Below the pieces are notes generated by a model. It was not told the origin of the DNA. It searched no databases and worked only from the letters and a program-made list of their open reading frames with translations. 9,553 bases of DNA from NCBI GenBank assembly GCA_023390675.1, contig JAEWCK010000290.1, positions 1 through 9,553 on the forward strand, read 5' to 3'. This document shows positions 6,226 to 9,553 of this stretch, one piece after another. A program made the translations under genes and the position numbers. Every line of letters begins with the position of its first letter. Position 1 is the first letter of the stretch. This DNA comes from Pseudomonadota bacterium. GTDB taxonomy: Bacteria; Pseudomonadota; Alphaproteobacteria; Sphingomonadales; Sphingomonadaceae.

Positions 6226-6786
6226 ATGAAGACGCAGGTGACATTCGCGTGCCTCGCGCTCGCGTTCGGCCTGTCCGCATGCGACGGCGCGGCCGGCGAA
6301 AAGGCCGATGCGGAGGCCAGGGCGCGCGCGGCGGAGGCGGAGAAGGCGAACAAGCTCAAGGAAGGCATCGCCCACAATGTCGAGTGCCTCTCGGCGCTGC
6401 GCTGGCAGAAGCCGGCGCTAAGCGCGGCGGGAATCGGCGATCTCGCGATCTACGAGGATTATTATGCCGGGAAGCTGCAGGGCGTGCTCGGCAGCGAGAT
6501 CGTTGCAGGCGAGGGCGGCGCCCCCGCGCTCAACCGCGCCAACACGCACGATTACGTCAACTGGGCCTATGCCAACGACGTGAAGACGTTCACCGGCGGC
6601 GGCGATGCCAACAACGACGGCACCGTCTCGACCACCGAGCAATATGGCCGCGGTTTCAATATCGTCGGAAGCTGCATCCAGGCCGTGGCGGAAATGGGTA
6701 AGGGGCCGCTCGCCGGCAAGGACAAGGTCGGGCGCGCGGCCCGGATGGAAGCGCTCCGCAGGCAGCTCAAGCCCAAGGGCGCCTGA
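6226..6786 (+). CDS. Small lipoprotein with an EF-hand-type calcium loop, unknown function
   Basis: 186 aa. The signal peptide ends in lipobox LSAC (Cys19); Asp follows at +2, which in enterobacteria marks retention at the inner membrane (the rule is uncertain here). Residues about 25-47 are a charged Ala/Glu/Lys helix, probably a coiled coil or spacer. The globular part has two Cys (C54, C150) that could form a disulfide. Residues 127-138 (DANNDGTVSTTE) fit the canonical 12-residue EF-hand/dockerin-like loop: D1, N3, D5, G6, V8, S9 and E12 are all in place. I recognise no overall family. The start at 6226 is set by the strong ribosome site GGAGGGGGAG ending 7 bases upstream and by the lipobox position. 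The gene diverges from ychF (126-bp gap) and precedes the TbpB-like lipoprotein on the same strand, 204 bp apart, with hairpins between. Confidence 0.8.
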   Translation: MKTQVTFACLALAFGLSACDGAAGEKADAEARARAAEAEKANKLKEGIAHNVECLSALRWQKPALSAAGIGDLAIYEDYYAGKLQGVLGSEIVAGEGGAPALNRANTHDYVNWAYANDVKTFTGGGDANNDGTVSTTEQYGRGFNIVGSCIQAVAEMGKGPLAGKDKVGRAARMEALRRQLKPKGA

Positions 6787-6787
6787 G

Positions 6788-6850
6788 CCGCCCCGATCCG
6801 GGGCGGGACGCCTCCGCCTCGCTTCGGCTCCCCGCCCTTGCGGGGCGAAG
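6788..6850 (+). repeat. Two GC-rich intergenic hairpins
   Basis: Hairpin A: CCGCCCCG/CGGGGCGG-type arms at 6788-6806 form an 8-bp stem with a 3-nt loop, two bases after the lipoprotein stop. Hairpin B: CTTCG (6822-6826) with CGAAG (6846-6850), and CCCCGC (6830-6835) with GCGGGG (6840-6845), give a bulged 11-bp stem with a 4-nt loop. Neither is followed by a T-run, so they look like REP-type or mRNA-protecting structures rather than classical terminators. They occupy most of the first third of the 204-bp gap. Confidence 0.5.
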
Positions 6851-6913
6851 GCCTGCGCCCTAAAGCCCTCAAACCGCCGCAATGCCACGGGATGGAACGC
6901 CTCCGTTCGTCGC

Positions 6914-6944
6914 TTGACGGAGCCCCGTTCAGTTGGGGTACAGG
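6914..6944 (+). promoter_or_regulatory. Weak candidate promoter for the TbpB-like lipoprotein
   Basis: TTGACG (6914-6919) is a good -35, but the nearest -10 candidate is only TACAGG (6939-6944) at a 19-bp spacing. It lies in the gap upstream of the ATG at 6991, after the two hairpins, which is where an independent promoter would be expected. The call rests mainly on the -35 and on position. Confidence 0.25.
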
Positions 6945-6990
6945 AGCTTCAGGCCCTTCGTGGGCGTGTGCGATTACGAGGGAGTTGGGA

Positions 6991-7992
6991 ATGATTCGCC
7001 GTCACATCTTCATGAGCGCCGCCATGGCCGCGATTGCGCTGTCGGGCTGCAGCGGAGGCGGCGGTGGCGACGACGCGACGCCCACCCCCACGCCGACCGG
7101 AACTGCCTCGCCGACGCCTACCGCATCGCCAAGCTATTCGGCATTCCCGATCGCGGCGGCGACCGAGTTCGTCACGTTCGATGCGACCACCAGCTACACC
7201 GGCGATCCGGCGACCAGCGCCGTCACCCTCGGCGCCGCGGGCACCGAGATGCGCTCGGACCGCGTCCGACTCGCGATCGATCCGTCGCCGACGGCGACCA
7301 CGTCGACTTTCGTGATCCGTGAGAATGTCGAGGAATCGCGCTTCGTCAGCACGAACATCCAGACGCCGTCGGCGGTGGCGAACCCTGAATTCTCCTTCCG
7401 CACCGACGACGCCACCACCGCAGGCAAGTTCGCCCAGTTCGAGTTGCTCAACAACACGGTGCCGGGCACCGTGACGAGCGACGCGGCGCTGGCGCTCACC
7501 CGGGTGAGCTACGGCAATTGGTGGCGCGGCGATTCGACCGCGGGCGCCAAGCGGCTGACTTATTCGGTCTTCGGCTATCCGAGCGTGCCGAGCGACCTGC
7601 CGACCACGGGCACCGTGCCCTATACGGCGCGTGTCGTCGGCCGGCTGATCAGCACCACGGGCGCGACCACTACGATCAGCCGCGTCACCGGCACGGTGAC
7701 GCTGACGGTCAATTTCGCGACCGGCGTCGCCGACATCACCATGGCGCTCTCCACGCTGCCCCCGGGCGGCGGCGCGGCGGTGCCCTATGCCAATTTCACG
7801 ATGCAGGGCTCGATCCCGGTCGGCCAGAACCAGTTCACCGGCAGCTTTACCACCGGTAGCCCGCTTTCGGGCACGATCGTCGGCGGGCTGTTCGGCTCGG
7901 CGGGCGAACAGGTGGGCGTCACCTTCGCCGCCTCGGGCACGGTCGGCGGCGCGCAGCAGCGCTTGATTGGCGACATCGTCGGCAAGAAGTAA
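6991..7992 (+). CDS. TbpB-like beta-barrel surface lipoprotein
   Basis: 333 aa. The signal peptide ends in lipobox LSGC (Cys20), followed by a Gly run and a TPTPTPTG-type linker (about 21-50), a flexible tether typical of surface lipoproteins. The rest is a beta-rich, Thr/Gly-rich domain. Its C-terminal half carries features of the transferrin-binding-protein-B-like barrel: a YTARVVGRL strand (211-219), GTVTLTVNFATGVADITM (234-251), and GGLFGSAGEQVGVTFAASG (298-316), which corresponds to the G-x-F-G-x-x-A-x-E-x-G-x-x-F motif. TbpB-like proteins capture host metal proteins in pathogens, but in free-living alphaproteobacteria their ligand is unknown. No TonB-dependent receptor or Slam-type translocator is visible in the window. 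The start at 6991 has a GAGGGAG site upstream and the lipobox at a proper distance; longer readings run back into the hairpin region. A strong terminator follows. Confidence 0.75.
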   Translation: MIRRHIFMSAAMAAIALSGCSGGGGGDDATPTPTPTGTASPTPTASPSYSAFPIAAATEFVTFDATTSYTGDPATSAVTLGAAGTEMRSDRVRLAIDPSPTATTSTFVIRENVEESRFVSTNIQTPSAVANPEFSFRTDDATTAGKFAQFELLNNTVPGTVTSDAALALTRVSYGNWWRGDSTAGAKRLTYSVFGYPSVPSDLPTTGTVPYTARVVGRLISTTGATTTISRVTGTVTLTVNFATGVADITMALSTLPPGGGAAVPYANFTMQGSIPVGQNQFTGSFTTGSPLSGTIVGGLFGSAGEQVGVTFAASGTVGGAQQRLIGDIVGKK

Positions 7993-8014
7993 GCGCCCGA
8001 CCCATCGGGACAGG

Positions 8015-8045
8015 AAAGGGGCTCCGGAAAACCGGGGCCCCTTTT
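8015..8045 (+). terminator. Rho-independent terminator after the TbpB-like gene
   Basis: A 10-bp GC-rich stem (8018-8027 with 8032-8041, one T-G wobble) and an AAAA loop, with AAA before and TTTT after. The A/T flanks can add three more pairs, so it could also work on the opposite strand. It begins 22 bp after the stop at 7992 and separates the lipoprotein from the VOC gene. Confidence 0.9.
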
Positions 8046-8096
8046 GCTTGCGACACCGCCTATTTGGGGCGAGCATACGGGGCGGGAGGACCGTCC

Positions 8097-8483
8097 ATGC
8101 AGTTCCCGTCGCCATGCCCCGAAATCCAGGTCGCGGCCTTGCCCGAGGCGCTCGCCTGGTACCGCGATCGGCTGGGCTTCACGATCGACTGGTCGGACGA
8201 GGAGATCGGTCTCGCCGGCCTGTCGCGCGGCGCGGCGCGCCTGTTCCTGGCGAGCAATGGCGCGAGGGGCCCGATGACATTGTGGATCAATCTGTCCAGT
8301 CGCGCCGAGATCGACGCGCTGCATGCCGAATGGGCTGCAGCGGGGGTGAGGATCGCGACGCGGCCCGCGGCGATGCCCTACAAGCTCTACGAATTCTACG
8401 CCGAGGATCTCGACGGCAATTGCTTCCGCGTATTCTACGACTTCGCCTGGGAGGCGCGTGCGGACGTCAGTCCTGCAGCCTGA
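8097..8483 (+). CDS. VOC-fold protein (glyoxalase/bleomycin-resistance family)
   Basis: 128 aa, a typical single vicinal-oxygen-chelate protein made of two beta-alpha-beta-beta-beta modules. Module one opens with PEIQVAALPEALAWYRDRLGF (residues 8-28), the usual ligand-bearing strand plus the helix ending WYRDxLGF. Module two ends with KLYEFYAEDLDGNCFRVFYDF (96-116), the classic DxDGNxxxxFY closing. Members range from metal-dependent lyases and dioxygenases to metal-free antibiotic-binding proteins; the sequence does not decide which. No His is at the first ligand position (E9 is there), so full glyoxalase I activity is doubtful. The ATG at 8097 is preceded by GGGAGGA 6 bases upstream and is preferred over a TTG at 8064. 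It sits 51 bp past the terminator, so it must have its own promoter, which I could not define. It overlaps pth tail to tail by 17 bp. Confidence 0.85.
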   Translation: MQFPSPCPEIQVAALPEALAWYRDRLGFTIDWSDEEIGLAGLSRGAARLFLASNGARGPMTLWINLSSRAEIDALHAEWAAAGVRIATRPAAMPYKLYEFYAEDLDGNCFRVFYDFAWEARADVSPAA

Positions 8484-9036
8484 GCGCGACTTCGTTCATG
8501 AAGCGCGCATCGTCGCCGGCTGCGAGCCACTCGGCCTCCGCGGCGATCGCGCCGAGCATGTCGGTCAGCGGCTCGATCTCGGTCTTATGATAATTGCCGA
8601 GCACATAGCCATGGACGCGGTCCCTGTGCCCGGGATGCCCGATGCCGATCCGCACGCGCCGGAAATCGGGGCCGATATGCGAGTCGGCCGAGCGCAGGCC
8701 GTTATGCCCCGCCGCGCCGCCGCCGGTCTTCACCTTGACCTTCATCGGCACGAGATCGAGCTCGTCGTGAAAGACGGTCACGTCGGCGGGTGTCAGCTTG
8801 TAGAAGTCCATCGCAGCGCGGATCGCGCGGCCGCTCTCGTTCATGAAGGTCGCGGGCTTCAGGAGCACGATCTTCTCGGGACCGATCCGACCCTCCTGGG
8901 TCCAGCCCTGGAATTGCTTCCTGGGCGCGGAGAAACCATGCACTTCGGCAATGGCGTCGGCCGCCATGAAGCCGACATTGTGCCGGTGCATCGCATATGT
9001 CGGGCCCGGATTGCCGAGACCTACCCAGAGCTGCAT
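8467..9036 (-). CDS. pth: Peptidyl-tRNA hydrolase
   Basis: 189 aa, the usual length. Pth cleaves the ester bond of peptidyl-tRNAs dropped from stalled ribosomes, recycling tRNA in the cytosol; it is essential in most bacteria. Residues expected from the E. coli enzyme are all present: N9 (GLGNPG), catalytic H19 (HNVGF), N66 (FMNESG), D91 (FHDELD) and N112 (GGAAGHNGLRS), with the GIGHPG loop (131-136) and the C-terminal helix. The start at 9036 gives the canonical MQLWVGLGNPG; longer readings extend into the neighbouring gene and are not family-like. It is 34 bp downstream of the small secreted-protein gene and in the same transcription direction as rplY, a common rplY-pth arrangement. Its last 17 bases overlap the end of the VOC gene on the opposite strand. 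Confidence 0.98.
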   Translation of the reverse strand: MQLWVGLGNPGPTYAMHRHNVGFMAADAIAEVHGFSAPRKQFQGWTQEGRIGPEKIVLLKPATFMNESGRAIRAAMDFYKLTPADVTVFHDELDLVPMKVKVKTGGGAAGHNGLRSADSHIGPDFRRVRIGIGHPGHRDRVHGYVLGNYHKTEIEPLTDMLGAIAAEAEWLAAGDDARFMNEVALRLQD

Positions 9037-9070
9037 CGCGAAATCGCCAGTGTTCGGCGAGCCGGCTCGA

Positions 9071-9430
9071 TCAATTGCCGCCGAGCGCCACGCGCATCCG
9101 CGCGTTGCATTCGGCCTCGAGCAGGCTCTTGCCGTCATATTTGAGCGCAAGCGCCAGATCGGCGATCCCCGCGTCGCGCCTGGCGCCGAATTCGGCCGCG
9201 GTCTTGTAGCGCTCGGCCGAGATGCCGCGAAAGAACATCGACTGCGAGAGCAGGGTGGCGAACTTGTCGCTGTCGCCCGCTTCCTTGGCGGCCGACGCCT
9301 CGGACGCCTTGTAGGCGTAGCAGACAACGTCGCGGTCTGCGTCCTCGGCCAAGCGAGAGGGAGCCGAATGCGCCGGCAACGCCGCCGGCATCATGGAAAC
9401 GCTGAGCAGCACTGCACCAAGATATCGCAT
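9071..9430 (-). CDS. Small secreted protein of unknown function in the rplY-pth operon
   Basis: 119 aa. A Sec signal peptide (about residues 1-23, ending AHSA) leads to a mature part of about 96 residues that looks mostly alpha-helical, with two Cys (C37 in VVCYAY, C107 in AECNARM) that could form a disulfide. I do not recognise the family. ATG 9430 is chosen because AGAGGGGG lies about 6 bases upstream and the signal peptide then starts correctly. It begins 22 bp after the rplY stop and ends 34 bp before pth, so it very probably shares their transcript. A secreted protein inside a translation operon is unexpected and its role is not evident from sequence. Confidence 0.75.
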   Translation of the reverse strand: MRYLGAVLLSVSMMPAALPAHSAPSRLAEDADRDVVCYAYKASEASAAKEAGDSDKFATLLSQSMFFRGISAERYKTAAEFGARRDAGIADLALALKYDGKSLLEAECNARMRVALGGN

Positions 9431-9452
9431 TCGGCCCCCTCTTTGGTCGATA

Positions 9453-9553
9453 TTATTCGCCCGCGGCCTCGGCCTCGCCACCCTCGGCGGCAGGCGCCTC
9501 GGCTTCGGGAGCCTCGGCTTCTTCCGCTCCGGCGGTCTCGGTCTGGGTTGTGT
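9453..9553 (-). CDS. rplY: 50S ribosomal protein L25/Ctc, C-terminal tail only (truncated by the window)
   Basis: Only the last 32 codons and the stop are inside the window. The encoded tail is rich in Glu, Ala, Pro and Gly (TQTETAGAEEAEAPEAEAP and onwards, ending AEAAGE). Long acidic, low-complexity C-terminal extensions are typical of the Ctc-type L25 proteins of alphaproteobacteria, which bind 5S rRNA through the N-terminal domain. Identification rests on this tail plus the downstream pth, a common rplY-pth pairing. The gene continues past the right edge, so domain content cannot be checked. It is probably the first gene of the operon with the small secreted-protein gene and pth. Confidence 0.7.
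   Translation of the reverse strand, partial: TTQTETAGAEEAEAPEAEAPAAEGGEAEAAGE

Noticed and set aside
6949..8115. 388-codon minus-strand open frame opposite the TbpB-like lipoprotein
   Set aside because: It crosses the terminator at 8015-8045 and gives an Arg-rich product; the plus-strand lipobox and linker identify the real gene.

Overview
The window is high-GC DNA, densely coding on both strands with short intergenic gaps. It looks like a sphingomonad-type alphaproteobacterium (Sphingomonas or a close relative). This is inferred from the rplY / small secreted protein / pth / ychF neighbourhood, the Ala-rich high-GC coding style, the long acidic tail on L25, and a GGACCCCGGC-type palindromic intergenic repeat. 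I could run no database search, so the genus is not proven.

Left part (1-3930): a putative metal/redox locus. A MerR-family regulator (3532-3930, +) diverges from a minus-strand unit of three genes: a glutaredoxin-MauE fusion membrane protein (2735-3490), a His/Met-rich exported protein of unknown family (1416-2735, start and stop sharing one base), and an NPP-type phosphodiesterase lipoprotein (101-1375). The 41-bp gap between the regulator and the fusion gene holds a clear MerR-type promoter/operator: TTGACT, a 19-20 bp spacer with the perfect palindrome GTACCATGGTAC, then a TATAGG-like -10. The regulator has a Cys-x7-Cys loop spaced as in CueR and lacks the first mercury-binding Cys of MerR. 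This suggests, without proving, a monovalent metal such as copper. The His/Met-rich protein fits that reading. This locus is the best candidate here for an undescribed system.

Middle (3927-6099): a GH105/GH88-like unsaturated glycuronyl hydrolase begins inside the stop codon of the regulator gene (ATGA overlap) and runs head to head into ychF on the other strand, with 10 bp between the two stops.

Right part (6226-9553): three plus-strand genes. They are a small lipoprotein with a canonical EF-hand-type loop, a TbpB-like beta-barrel lipoprotein followed by a strong intrinsic terminator, and a VOC-fold protein. They lie between ychF and a minus-strand translation operon of rplY (L25, only the C-terminus present), a small secreted protein and pth (peptidyl-tRNA hydrolase). 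The VOC and pth genes overlap tail to tail by 17 bp.

No rRNA, tRNA, insertion sequence, transposase, integrase or CRISPR array was seen. No stretch longer than 300 bases lacks a gene; the longest gap is about 204 bp (6787-6990) and holds GC-rich hairpins.
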